DNA of 7,434 nucleotides. Origin: Alphaproteobacteria bacterium (GTDB lineage Bacteria > Pseudomonadota > Alphaproteobacteria > Rhodobacterales > Rhodobacteraceae). The stretch's first letter is position 1; each line of letters starts with the position of its first letter. Under the pieces are notes generated by a model that saw nothing but the letters and a program-made list of their open reading frames with translations, searched no databases and had not been told where the DNA came from. The DNA is taken from the NCBI GenBank assembly GCA_003695135.1, contig RFIR01000357.1, positions 1 to 7,434 of the forward strand. Direction: 5' to 3'. This document shows, piece after piece, positions 1 to 7,063 of the stretch. The position numbers and the translations under genes were made by a program.

Positions 1-594
1 GACGATCTGATGTCGCTCAACCAGATCGAGCTTGCCGAACGGTCCCCGCCTGACACGACCTGCCCGCTGCACGACGTGGTGCGCGAGGCGGTCGCGGCGC
101 TGGCGCCGCTGGCACGCCAGCGCGGCGTCGATCTGGATCTGCAACTCGATGCGCCAAACCCGGTGATCCGCGGCGATCGCGGCCAGCTGGTGCAGGTCTT
201 CGTCAACCTCATCGACAATGCGCTGAAATACGGCGGCGGTAGCGGCCCGGTGGAGATCGCAACCGCGGCGCCCGATCCCGGCTTTCCCGGCATGACCGGC
301 ATCGCCGTTGCCGATCACGGCCCCGGCATCGCGCGCGAGCACGTGCCGAGGCTCACCGAGCGATTCTATCGTGTGTCGGTCAGCGAAAGCCGCAATGTCG
401 GCGGCACCGGGCTGGGGCTGGCCATCGTCAAGCATGTGCTGGGCCGGCATCGGGGCGATCTGCAGATCGAGAGCACGCCAGGCGAGGGCAGCCGGTTCAC
501 CGTCTGGCTGCCGGTCCCGAGCGAAGCCGCCCCGCATCCGGACGCGGACGACACCGCGCCGCAGGCGGGCGGAAACAGCGGAACTGTCGCATAA
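1..594 (+). CDS. phoR: Phosphate regulon sensor histidine kinase PhoR (3' part, 5' end outside window)
   Basis: This is the C-terminal 197 residues of a sensor kinase that phosphorylates PhoB when phosphate is scarce; the reading frame is open from base 1, so the gene begins to the left. The fragment starts with DDLMSLNQIEL, the end of the dimerisation/phosphoacceptor domain; the phosphorylated histidine itself is off the window. The HATPase domain follows: N box at fragment residues 65-77 (VFVNLIDNALKY), G1 box DHGPGI at 105-110, F box RFYRV at 121-125 and G2 box GGTGLGLAIV at 134-143. The last ~27 residues form a Pro/Ala/Asp-rich tail that is probably disordered. Histidine kinase is certain from the motifs. 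The PhoR assignment rests on the pst-phoU-phoB genes directly downstream, an order known from Alphaproteobacteria. The 3' end doubles as part of a Pho box. Confidence 0.92.
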   Translation, partial: DDLMSLNQIELAERSPPDTTCPLHDVVREAVAALAPLARQRGVDLDLQLDAPNPVIRGDRGQLVQVFVNLIDNALKYGGGSGPVEIATAAPDPGFPGMTGIAVADHGPGIAREHVPRLTERFYRVSVSESRNVGGTGLGLAIVKHVLGRHRGDLQIESTPGEGSRFTVWLPVPSEAAPHPDADDTAPQAGGNSGTVA

Positions 595-601
595 CTGTCA
601 T
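584..601 (+). promoter_or_regulatory. Pho box (PhoB binding site) of the pst operon
   Basis: Two 7-base half-sites, CTGTCGC (584-590) and CTGTCAT (595-601), are separated by ATAA. This gives the 11-base direct-repeat period of PhoB sites; the second copy matches the classical CTGTCAT half-site exactly and the first differs by one base. The site overlaps the phoR stop codon TAA (592-594) and lies 99 bases before the pstS start. In phase, 617-623 reads GCGTCAC (5 of 7 matches to CTGTCAC), while 606-612 (TCGAAAT) is poor. No convincing -10 hexamer is evident in this GC-rich stretch. Binding by PhoB~P is inferred from site structure and gene context. Confidence 0.85.
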
Positions 602-643
602 CGAATCGAAATAGGAGCGTCACCGACCGGTCGTAGCCCTGCA

Positions 644-672
644 GCCGGCGCCGGCCGGCCCGGCGTGGCGCC
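644..672 (+). repeat. GC-rich self-complementary stretch in the pstS leader
   Basis: The untranslated leader before pstS contains the perfect 12-base palindrome GCCGGCGCCGGC (644-655). It also offers alternative pairings: CGCCGG (649-654) with CCGGCG (660-665) around a 5-base loop, or GGCGCC (647-652) with GGCGCC (667-672). These are mutually exclusive folds. They could affect mRNA stability or translation of pstS, or simply reflect base composition. No riboswitch family was recognised. Confidence 0.4.
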
Positions 673-689
673 TCGAGCAACCGGAGAAC

Positions 690-694
690 GGAGA
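690..694 (+). promoter_or_regulatory. Ribosome binding site of pstS
   Basis: GGAGA lies six bases before the ATG at 701, a good Shine-Dalgarno position, with another GGAG at 683-686. It fixes the pstS start at 701 rather than at the many in-frame upstream codons that would overlap phoR. The protein starting there begins directly with a signal peptide, which agrees. Confidence 0.75.
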
Positions 695-700
695 CAGCCC

Positions 701-1744
701 ATGACCCCCCACCGCACGGCGATACTGGCCACCGCAGCCCTTCTCGCCGCCGGCACCGCCGCGGCGCGCGACCAGATTCAGATCGTCGGCTCCTCGACCG
801 TGTTTCCCTATACCCAGGCCGTGGCCGAGGAATTCGCCGACAATTACGACTTCCCCGCCCCGGTGGTGGAATCGACGGGAACCGGCGGCGGCATGAAGAT
901 CTTCTGCCAGGGCATCGGCGAAGCGCATCCCGATCTGACCGGCGCCTCGCGGGCCATGAAGCCCTCGGAATGGAAGCTGTGCCAGGAAAACGGCGTCACC
1001 GACATCACCGAGGTGATGATCGGCTATGACGGTCTGTCCATCGCCATCTCGCGCGAAACTCCATACGACTGGAAGCTGACCGAGGCCCAGCTCTATCTCG
1101 CGCTCGCCGCGCAGGTGCCGGTCGATGGCGAATGGGTGGACAACCCCTACCGGAAATGGTCCGAGATCGACCCCGCGCTGCCGGATGTGGAAATCCTCGC
1201 CTACGGCCCGCCGCCGACCTCGGGCACGCGCGACGCCTTCGTCGAGCTTGCCATGCATGACGGCTGCAAGCGGCTGGACTATGTCAGATCGAAGGGGCTC
1301 GACAAGGACAAGGGCTGGGTGAAGGAGAACTGCTCGCGCATGCGTCAGGACGGCCCCTTTGTGGAAGCGGGCGAGAACGACAATCTGATCGTTCAGCGGC
1401 TGGAGGCCGACCCCCACGCCATCGGCATCTTCGGCTACTCGTTTCTATACGAGAACGAGGACCGGCTGATGGGGATCCCCATCGACGGAGTGGCGCCGTC
1501 CAAGGAGACGATTGCCGATTTCAGCTATGGCATCGCCCGGCCGATGTTCATCTACATCAAGAACGCCCATCGCGGCGTGATCCCCGGGCTGGAGGAGTTC
1601 ATCGCCGAATATGTCTCCGACGAGGCAATGGGCGAGGACGGCTATCTTGCGGAACGCGGGATGGTGCCGCTTTCGCCCGAGAAGCTGGCGGAGATGCAGG
1701 ACGCGGCCCTTTCGGCCAAGCCGATGCACGCGCCCGGCTCGTGA
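701..1744 (+). CDS. pstS: Periplasmic phosphate-binding protein PstS
   Basis: This 347-residue protein is the substrate-binding component of the Pst ABC importer: it captures inorganic phosphate in the periplasm and delivers it to PstC/PstA. A short Sec signal peptide is visible (basic start, hydrophobic Ala/Leu core, likely cleavage after AAA at about residue 22, giving RDQIQIVGSST). Binding-loop motifs follow: GSSTVFP (30-36), STGTGGGMK (58-66), GASRAMK (81-87), a GYDG loop around D110, and PPPTSGTRDAF (170-180), whose TSGTR contacts phosphate in the family. There is no lipobox cysteine, so the product is soluble. The mature part has four cysteines (69, 94, 189, 211) that could form two disulfides. 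The length is usual for the family. It is the first gene after the Pho box, and a strong inverted repeat follows it, which may keep its level above that of the permease genes. Confidence 0.96.
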   Translation: MTPHRTAILATAALLAAGTAAARDQIQIVGSSTVFPYTQAVAEEFADNYDFPAPVVESTGTGGGMKIFCQGIGEAHPDLTGASRAMKPSEWKLCQENGVTDITEVMIGYDGLSIAISRETPYDWKLTEAQLYLALAAQVPVDGEWVDNPYRKWSEIDPALPDVEILAYGPPPTSGTRDAFVELAMHDGCKRLDYVRSKGLDKDKGWVKENCSRMRQDGPFVEAGENDNLIVQRLEADPHAIGIFGYSFLYENEDRLMGIPIDGVAPSKETIADFSYGIARPMFIYIKNAHRGVIPGLEEFIAEYVSDEAMGEDGYLAERGMVPLSPEKLAEMQDAALSAKPMHAPGS

Positions 1745-1762
1745 CCGCGACCATGGCCATGC

Positions 1763-1788
1763 CCGGCCGGCGCGTCCGCGCCGGCCGG
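1763..1788 (+). repeat. Intercistronic GC-rich inverted repeat between pstS and pstC
   Basis: A perfect 12-base inverted repeat, CCGGCCGGCGCG (1763-1774) with CGCGCCGGCCGG (1777-1788), surrounds only two bases. The RNA hairpin would therefore have about 11 G-C pairs and a four-base loop. No run of T follows (the sequence continues CCCCTCCGCC), so it is not a standard intrinsic terminator. Its place, 18 bases after the pstS stop and 23 before the pstC start, fits an mRNA-stabilising or partially attenuating hairpin. Such elements often raise binding-protein mRNA above that of the permease genes in ABC operons. The structure is seen; the role is inferred. Confidence 0.8.
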
Positions 1789-1811
1789 CCCCTCCGCCCT
1801 TTGAGACCGCG

Positions 1812-3188
1812 ATGATCGGATATCTGTTCCTGCTGATCATTCTGGCCGGCGCTGCGGGGTTCTTCATCAACCGCAGGGCGGCGCGGGCGCGCATGGCGGC
1901 GGGCGAGCGGCTGCATTCCATGGCCGCCTTCCATGGCGCCTACGCGGTGTGTCTCAGCGCCCTGCCCGCGCTGGTCTTCACGCTCCTGTTCCTGCTCTTC
2001 GAGGGACCGATCGTCGATGCGATCCTGACCGCATCCCTGCCCGCAGATGCGGTGGCGGACATGGACCCCGGCCAGCTGTCGCTGGTCGAGGCCGAGATCA
2101 AGTCGATCGCCCGCGGCAATGTCTTCGGCGAGCCGGAGCCATGGAAGCGCGATGCCGCCGCCTACTACGCCGCCCTGCGCCACAACGCGACGCTGGCGCT
2201 GTGGGTCGCGGTCATCGCCATCCTCGGCGTCGGGCTCGCGCTTGCGCGCAGGCGCGTCTCGGCCCGGTTCCGCGCCCGGCACCGGGTCGAGCGGGTGATC
2301 GGCTGGATCATGCTGGCCTGTTCGGGGACAGCGGTGCTGATCACGGCCGGCATCATCGCCTCGCTGCTTTACGAATCGATCCGCTTTTTCGAGAAGGTGC
2401 CCATCGGCGAATTCCTGTTCGGCCTGAACTGGGAGCCGCAGATCCCGATCCGCGAAGGCCAGATCGCCGGCAGCGGGGCCTTCGGCTGGGTACCGGTCTT
2501 CGTGGGCACGCTGGTGATCACCTCGGTCGCCCTGTTCGTCGCGATCCCGATCGGCATCCTTTCGGCGATCTATCTCAACGAATTCGCGGCACCCCGCCTG
2601 CGCGCCGTCGCCAAGCCGCTCCTGGAGATCCTCGCCGGCGTGCCAACGGTGGTCTATGGCTTCTTCGCCATCCTCGTCGTCGCACCCGCGATCCGCACGG
2701 CCGGCGCGACGCTGGGCATCGACGTGGCGCCGAACACGGCGCTGGCGGCCGGTTCGGTGATGGGGGTGATGCTGATCCCCTTCATCTCCTCCTTCACCGA
2801 TGACGCGCTGTCGGCGGTGCCGCAGACGCTGCGCGAGGGCTCGCTCGCACTGGGTGCCACGCGCGGCGAGACCATGCGCAAGGTGCTGTTCCCGGCCGCC
2901 ATCCCCGGCATCGTCGGCGGCATCCTGCTCGCGGTCAGCCGGGCGATCGGCGAGACGATGATCGTGGTGATGGCCGCCGGCCTCATCGCCACGCTGACCA
3001 TCAACCCGCTCGATTCGGTGACCACGGTGACGGTGCAGATCGTGACGCTGCTGATCGGCGATACCGCCTTCGACAATCCCAAGACGCTGGCCGCCTTCGC
3101 GCTGGGGCTGATGCTCTTCATCGTGACGCTGGGGCTCAACCTCGTCGCGCTCGGCGTCGTGCGCAAATACCGCGAGCTCTACGACTGA
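1812..3188 (+). CDS. pstC: Phosphate ABC transporter permease PstC, long form
   Basis: One of the two inner-membrane channel subunits of the Pst importer, here 458 residues against about 320 in E. coli. The C-terminal ~230 residues are the binding-protein-dependent permease domain: membrane segments near 228-255, 268-292, 308-326, 362-392 and 424-449, with the PstB-contacting EAA loop at about 342-366 (EGSLALGATRGETMRKVLF). The extra N-terminal part has membrane segments at about 3-19 and 43-63, a polar stretch at 64-125, a third segment at 127-146 and a fourth at 162-187. This layout matches, from memory, the DUF3708-type N-terminus of long PstC proteins. The ATG at 1812 is preferred because it opens directly into a membrane segment, although only a weak GAGA (1803-1806) precedes it. 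The stop codon shares one base with the pstA start. Confidence 0.94.
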   Translation: MIGYLFLLIILAGAAGFFINRRAARARMAAGERLHSMAAFHGAYAVCLSALPALVFTLLFLLFEGPIVDAILTASLPADAVADMDPGQLSLVEAEIKSIARGNVFGEPEPWKRDAAAYYAALRHNATLALWVAVIAILGVGLALARRRVSARFRARHRVERVIGWIMLACSGTAVLITAGIIASLLYESIRFFEKVPIGEFLFGLNWEPQIPIREGQIAGSGAFGWVPVFVGTLVITSVALFVAIPIGILSAIYLNEFAAPRLRAVAKPLLEILAGVPTVVYGFFAILVVAPAIRTAGATLGIDVAPNTALAAGSVMGVMLIPFISSFTDDALSAVPQTLREGSLALGATRGETMRKVLFPAAIPGIVGGILLAVSRAIGETMIVVMAAGLIATLTINPLDSVTTVTVQIVTLLIGDTAFDNPKTLAAFALGLMLFIVTLGLNLVALGVVRKYRELYD

Positions 3189-4486
3189 TGAGCGTGCAAG
3201 ATACCGATATCCCCGCGGCCCGGCCGGTGGACTGGCGCGACCCCCGCATCCTCGCCCGCATCCGCCGGCGCCACGCGCGCGACGGCTGGCTGAAGGCGGC
3301 GGGGCTGGTGGCGCTTCTCATCGCCTTCGCCCTGCTGGCGATCCTGGTGGGAAGCCTCGTCTATCGCGGGCATTCGGCCTTTACCCAGACCATGGTGACG
3401 CTTCAGGTCCATGTCGACCCGAAGAAGGTCAAGCCCGAAAGGCTGCGCCGCGGCAAGTATGACGACATGGTCGAGGCAGCACTGCTGAGCCATTTCCCCG
3501 AGGTCAGAAGCCGCGCGGACCGGCGCAAGCTGACGAAGATCCTGAGCAAGGGCGCGCGACTGGCGCTGCGCGACCGGGTCACCGCCGATCCGGCGCTGAT
3601 CGGGCAGACGGTGACGATCAGCGTTCCGGTCTCGGACCCCTTCGATCAGCTCAACAAGGGTCTGATTGGGCGCAGCACCCCCGAGGAGCGCCGCATCGTC
3701 GACGATCGGGCCATCGCTTGGTTCGACCGGCTGGCGGAAAAGGGGCTGATCTCGCGGCCCTTCAACACCGCGCTCTTTCTGGAGGCCGACAGCCGCTTTC
3801 CCGAGCTTGCGGGGCTGGCCGGCGCCATTCGGGGATCGGCCTACGCCCTGCTCGTCTGCTTCCTGATCTCGTTTCCCGTCGGCATCGCCGCCGCGATCTA
3901 TCTGGAGGAATTCGCGCCCCGGAACCGGTTTGTCGATATCGTCGAGGTCAACATCAACAACCTCGCCGCGGTGCCCTCGGTGGTGTTCGGCCTGCTGGCG
4001 CTCGCGGTGTTTCTCGGCTGGTTCGGGCTGCCGCGTTCGGCCCCGCTCGTGGGCGGCATGACGCTGGCGCTGATGACGCTGCCCACCATCATCATCGCCA
4101 CCCGCGCGGCGGTGAAGGCGGTGCCGCCCTCGATCCGCGAGGCTGCGCTCGGGATCGGCGCCTCCGAAACCCAGGTGGTGTTCTCTCATGTCCTGCCGCT
4201 GGCGATGCCCGGCATCCTGACCGGCACCATCATCGGGCTGGCCCAGGCGCTGGGCGAGACGGCGCCGCTGCTGCTGATCGGCATGAACGCCTTCATCACC
4301 GAACCGCCGGGCGGCGTGCTCGACCCCGCGACGGCGCTGCCCACCCAGATCTACATCTGGGCCGACAGCCCCGAACGCGGCTTCGTCAGCCGGACCGCGG
4401 CCGCGATCTGCGTGCTGCTGCTCTTTCTTGTCACGATGAACGCGCTGGCCGTCATCCTGCGCCGCCGTTTCGAGCGCCGCTGGTAG
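3188..4486 (+). CDS. pstA: Phosphate ABC transporter permease PstA, long form
   Basis: The partner channel subunit of PstC, 432 residues against about 296 in E. coli. A basic cytoplasmic start (RIRRRHARD) precedes a membrane segment at about 36-58. A hydrophilic region of about 145 residues (60-205) follows and, by the positive-inside rule, should face the periplasm. It is rich in Lys, Arg and Asp and matches in size and position the DUF3333 domain remembered from long PstA proteins. The permease core has membrane segments near 212-238, 257-277, 287-305, 340-365 and 402-424. Its EAA loop is at 318-341 (EAALGIGASETQVVFSHVLP), and the GETAPLL motif typical of PstA is at 356-362. The ATG overlaps the pstC stop as TGATG, indicating translational coupling, which suits the equal amounts needed for a heterodimer. 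Confidence 0.94.
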   Translation: MSVQDTDIPAARPVDWRDPRILARIRRRHARDGWLKAAGLVALLIAFALLAILVGSLVYRGHSAFTQTMVTLQVHVDPKKVKPERLRRGKYDDMVEAALLSHFPEVRSRADRRKLTKILSKGARLALRDRVTADPALIGQTVTISVPVSDPFDQLNKGLIGRSTPEERRIVDDRAIAWFDRLAEKGLISRPFNTALFLEADSRFPELAGLAGAIRGSAYALLVCFLISFPVGIAAAIYLEEFAPRNRFVDIVEVNINNLAAVPSVVFGLLALAVFLGWFGLPRSAPLVGGMTLALMTLPTIIIATRAAVKAVPPSIREAALGIGASETQVVFSHVLPLAMPGILTGTIIGLAQALGETAPLLLIGMNAFITEPPGGVLDPATALPTQIYIWADSPERGFVSRTAAAICVLLLFLVTMNALAVILRRRFERRW

Positions 4487-4498
4487 AGGGGGTGGACC

Positions 4499-5308
4499 AT
4501 GACCATGCTGCAACCGGACGAGGCGGAGACGGAGACGGAGGCGCCGACGGCCGAACTCAAGATGACCGCGCGCGATGTCGATGTCTTCTACGGCACCAAC
4601 CACGCCATCAAGTCGATCAGCGTCGACATTCCCGACAAGACGGTCACCGCCTTCATCGGGCCGTCGGGCTGCGGCAAGACCACCTTCCTGCGCTGCCTGA
4701 ACCGGATGAACGACACCATCCGCAACTGCCGGGTGACGGGCGAGATCCGGCTCGACGGCGAGGACATCTATGGCAGGGACATCGACCCGGTGCAGCTGCG
4801 CGCCCGTGTCGGCATGGTGTTCCAGAAGCCCAACCCGTTCCCCAAGTCGATCTACGACAATGTCGCCTATGGCCCCCGCATCCACGGCCTGGCCGGCACG
4901 CGGGCCGAGCTCGACGAGATCGTGGAACGCGCGCTGACCCGGGCAGCGCTGTGGCAGGAGGTCAGGGACCGGCTCGATGCGCCCGGCACGGGCCTGTCGG
5001 GCGGGCAGCAGCAGCGGCTGTGCATCGCGCGCGCCATCGCCACCGCGCCGGAGGTGCTGTTGATGGACGAGCCCTGCTCGGCGCTCGACCTCATCGCTAC
5101 CGCCCAGATCGAGGAGCTGATCGACGAGCTGCGCGAGAGCTATTCGGTGGTCATCGTCACCCATTCCATGCAGCAGGCGGCACGGGTCAGCCAGAAAACC
5201 GCCTTCTTCCATCTCGGCGTTCTGGTAGAATACGGCGAGACATCGAGGATGTTCACCAACCCGTCCGACCAGCGAACGCAGGACTACATCACCGGCCGCT
5301 TCGGCTGA
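4499..5308 (+). CDS. pstB: Phosphate ABC transporter ATP-binding protein PstB
   Basis: The cytoplasmic ATPase that dimerises under PstC/PstA and powers phosphate import; 269 residues, normal length. Motifs in order: A-loop Tyr31, Walker A GPSGCGKT (54-61), Q-loop Gln109 in MVFQKPNPFP, signature LSGGQQQR (166-173), Walker B VLLMDEP (186-192), D-loop SALD (194-197) and switch His222. All catalytic residues are present. The residue after the D-loop is Leu198 where PstB proteins normally have Pro (SALDPI). The first ~20 residues are an acidic Glu/Thr tail ahead of the conserved core, partly from a repeated GAGACG. The start at 4499 has a purine-rich AGGGGG six bases upstream; a second in-frame ATG two codons later (4505) is possible. 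It follows pstA by 12 bases. Confidence 0.97.
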   Translation: MTMLQPDEAETETEAPTAELKMTARDVDVFYGTNHAIKSISVDIPDKTVTAFIGPSGCGKTTFLRCLNRMNDTIRNCRVTGEIRLDGEDIYGRDIDPVQLRARVGMVFQKPNPFPKSIYDNVAYGPRIHGLAGTRAELDEIVERALTRAALWQEVRDRLDAPGTGLSGGQQQRLCIARAIATAPEVLLMDEPCSALDLIATAQIEELIDELRESYSVVIVTHSMQQAARVSQKTAFFHLGVLVEYGETSRMFTNPSDQRTQDYITGRFG

Positions 5309-5352
5309 CGGGCAGCGGCGGTTCGGCGGGGACGGGGCAGAAGGAAGCGCAG

Positions 5353-6057
5353 ATGGGTCCGCATATCGTATCGGCCTTCGACAAGGAGCTCATGGCGATC
5401 CATGCCAAGATCGCCGAGATGGGCGGGCTTGCCGAGGAATTGCTGTCGCAGGCGCTGGAGGCGGTCGAGAAGCGCGACCCCGGGCTGGCCGAACAGGTCA
5501 TCCAGCGCGACAAGCGGCTGGACCGGCTGGAAATGGAGGTCGACGAGCTGACCGTGAAGGTGATGGCGCTGCGCCAGCCCATGGCGCAGGATCTGCGCTT
5601 TCTGGTGGCGGCGCTGAAGATTTCCAGCACGCTCGAACGCATCGGCGATCTGGCCAAGAACATCGCCCGCCGCGGCATCTATCTGTCGCAGGCCCGGCGG
5701 GTCAACCTGTCGGCCTCGATCGTGCGCATGGGCCAGCGCACGCTGGAACAGCTCACCGAGGTGCTCGACGCCTATTCCAGCCGCGACACCGCGCTGGCGG
5801 TCGCGGTGTGGCGCCGCGACGTGGAGATCGACGAGCTCTACAACTCGCTGTTTCGCGAGGTGCTCACCTACATGATGGAGGATCCGCGCATGATCGGGCT
5901 GGGCTCGCAGCTGCTGTTCATCGCCAAGAACCTCGAACGCATCGGCGATCACACCACCCATATCGCCGAGCTGGTCTATTACGTGGTCGAGGGCGAGCCG
6001 CTGGGCGACGACCGGCCCAAGGGCGAGCCGCTGGCGCTCGACGGCCTGACGGACTGA
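5353..6057 (+). CDS. phoU: Phosphate signalling protein PhoU
   Basis: A 234-residue all-helical cytoplasmic protein that couples Pst transporter state to PhoR and keeps the Pho regulon off in high phosphate. It shows the two-fold repeat of the family: each half is a three-helix bundle with a metal-binding motif, ERIGDLAKNIARR (95-107) in the first and ERIGDHTTHIAE (195-206) in the second. The conserved QPMAQDLRFLVAALKI segment (75-90) is also typical. The start at 5353 has AAGGA (5341-5345) seven bases upstream and gives the usual length. The last ~20 residues (GEPLGDDRPKGEPLALDG) are a polar tail. It is co-directional with pstB after a 44-base gap and with phoB after 15 bases, so probably co-transcribed. 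Confidence 0.96.
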   Translation: MGPHIVSAFDKELMAIHAKIAEMGGLAEELLSQALEAVEKRDPGLAEQVIQRDKRLDRLEMEVDELTVKVMALRQPMAQDLRFLVAALKISSTLERIGDLAKNIARRGIYLSQARRVNLSASIVRMGQRTLEQLTEVLDAYSSRDTALAVAVWRRDVEIDELYNSLFREVLTYMMEDPRMIGLGSQLLFIAKNLERIGDHTTHIAELVYYVVEGEPLGDDRPKGEPLALDGLTD

Positions 6058-6072
6058 CCCGGGATCACGCCG

Positions 6073-6774
6073 GTGCCCGCGCGCATTCTGGTGGTCGAGG
6101 ACGAGGCGGCGCTGAGCGAGCTTTTGCGCTACAATCTCGCCGCGGAGGGCCATGAGGTGTCGGTCTGCGCCGATGGCGAGGAGGCGCTGGTCATGGTGGC
6201 CGAGGAGGCGCCCGACCTCGTCGTGCTCGACTGGATGCTGCCCGGCATCTCGGGGCTGGAGATCGCCCGCCGCCTGCGCGCGCGCCGCGCCACCCGCGAC
6301 ATCCCCATCATCATGCTGACCGCGCGCGGCGCCGAGGAAGATCGGGTCCGCGGGCTGGAGACCGGCGCCGACGACTATCTGGTCAAGCCGTTCTCGATGA
6401 GCGAGCTGACGGCCCGCATCCGTGCCGTGCTGCGGCGGACCCGCCCGACCCTGGCCGGCGATGTCGTCACCTTCGGCGACATCGTGCTGGACCGCGAGAC
6501 CCGCCGCATCCGCCGCGGGGAGCGCGAGATCCATCTCGGCCCGACCGAATACCGCCTGCTGGAGGTGCTGATGCAGCGCCCCGGCCGGGTCTATGCGCGC
6601 GAACAGCTGCTCGACCGGGTCTGGGGCACCGATGTCCATGTCGAGATCCGCACCGTCGACGTGCATGTTGGGCGGCTGCGCCGGGCGCTGAACCGCCCCG
6701 GCGAGCGCGACCCGATCCGCACCGTGCGCAGCGCCGGCTATGCGCTGGACGAAACCTATCCCGAACGGGGCTGA
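6073..6774 (+). CDS. phoB: Phosphate regulon response regulator PhoB (OmpR family)
   Basis: A 233-residue DNA-binding response regulator activated by PhoR. The receiver domain (about 1-122) has the acidic pair Glu9/Asp10, phosphoacceptor Asp53 in VVLDWMLPG, Thr83 in MLTAR, Tyr102 and Lys105 in DDYLVKPF. The C-terminal winged helix-turn-helix domain (about 131-228) has GPTEYRLLEVLMQRPGRVYAREQLLDRVWG and the recognition-helix region RTVDVHVGRLRRAL (193-206), which is very PhoB-like. The start is GTG with only a weak GGGA (6061-6064) before it, which may limit translation or make it depend on phoU 15 bases upstream. Last gene of the run; its likely target, the Pho box at 584-601, controls the same operon, giving positive autoregulation. 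Lying at the opposite end from phoR is an alphaproteobacterial arrangement. Confidence 0.96.
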   Translation: MPARILVVEDEAALSELLRYNLAAEGHEVSVCADGEEALVMVAEEAPDLVVLDWMLPGISGLEIARRLRARRATRDIPIIMLTARGAEEDRVRGLETGADDYLVKPFSMSELTARIRAVLRRTRPTLAGDVVTFGDIVLDRETRRIRRGEREIHLGPTEYRLLEVLMQRPGRVYAREQLLDRVWGTDVHVEIRTVDVHVGRLRRALNRPGERDPIRTVRSAGYALDETYPERG

Positions 6775-6812
6775 ACCGGCCCGTCCGGCGATGCGGATGT
6801 GCTGACATGGAT

Positions 6813-6841
6813 CGACACCGCCGCCTTCAGCGACGGTGTCG
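6813..6841 (+). repeat. Inverted repeat downstream of phoB
   Basis: CGACACCG (6813-6820) pairs with CGGTGTCG (6834-6841) around a 13-base loop, 38 bases after the phoB stop. It could be the 3' hairpin of the operon transcript, perhaps in Rho-dependent termination or 3' end protection. No T-run follows, so an intrinsic terminator is not supported. Confidence 0.4.
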
Positions 6842-7019
6842 GCGAGGTTCGGCGAGATCGTTGGGGCGGTGGCTCCGACTTTCGCAGCCCCTTCCCGGAA
6901 GGCCACGGGATCGACCCGGGGCGGTGCCCGACCCTGGGAGGGCGCGGAGAAACGGTGGTCGTGGCCGCGACGGCGCAATTACGCCAGCCGGCTGAGCCCG
7001 TGACCGGCGCAGCAATGCG

Positions 7020-7063
7020 CCCTCCCGGGGGGAGGGTCGGGCGCCGCCCGGCGGTGCCGGGCG
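7020..7063. terminator. Tandem GC-rich hairpins between convergent genes, possible terminator region
   Basis: Two adjacent perfect stem-loops are seen: CCCTCCC (7020-7026) with GGGAGGG (7030-7036), loop of three, and CGCCCGGC (7045-7052) with GCCGGGCG (7056-7063), loop of three. They lie between phoB and the convergent amidase gene and could stop or stabilise transcripts from either side. Neither has a T-run on either strand, so the terminator call is tentative; a REP-like extragenic element is an alternative. Confidence 0.35.

Noticed and set aside
308..700. Upstream extension of the pstS frame into phoR
   Set aside because: It would bury the signal peptide and overlap phoR and the Pho box; the ATG at 701 has a good ribosome binding site.
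3179..5212. Long minus-strand open frame (677 codons) opposite pstA and pstB
   Set aside because: It lies antisense to two clear, motif-complete genes. High-GC DNA gives long antisense frames, and its protein is rich in Arg, Gly, His and Asp with no recognisable domain.
5284..6978. Long minus-strand open frame opposite phoU and phoB
   Set aside because: Antisense shadow of phoU and phoB with low-complexity composition; no family features.
6940..7040. Possible riboswitch in the phoB-amidase gap
   Set aside because: I looked for cobalamin and TPP riboswitch core motifs and did not find their conserved boxes; the position between convergent 3' ends also argues against one.
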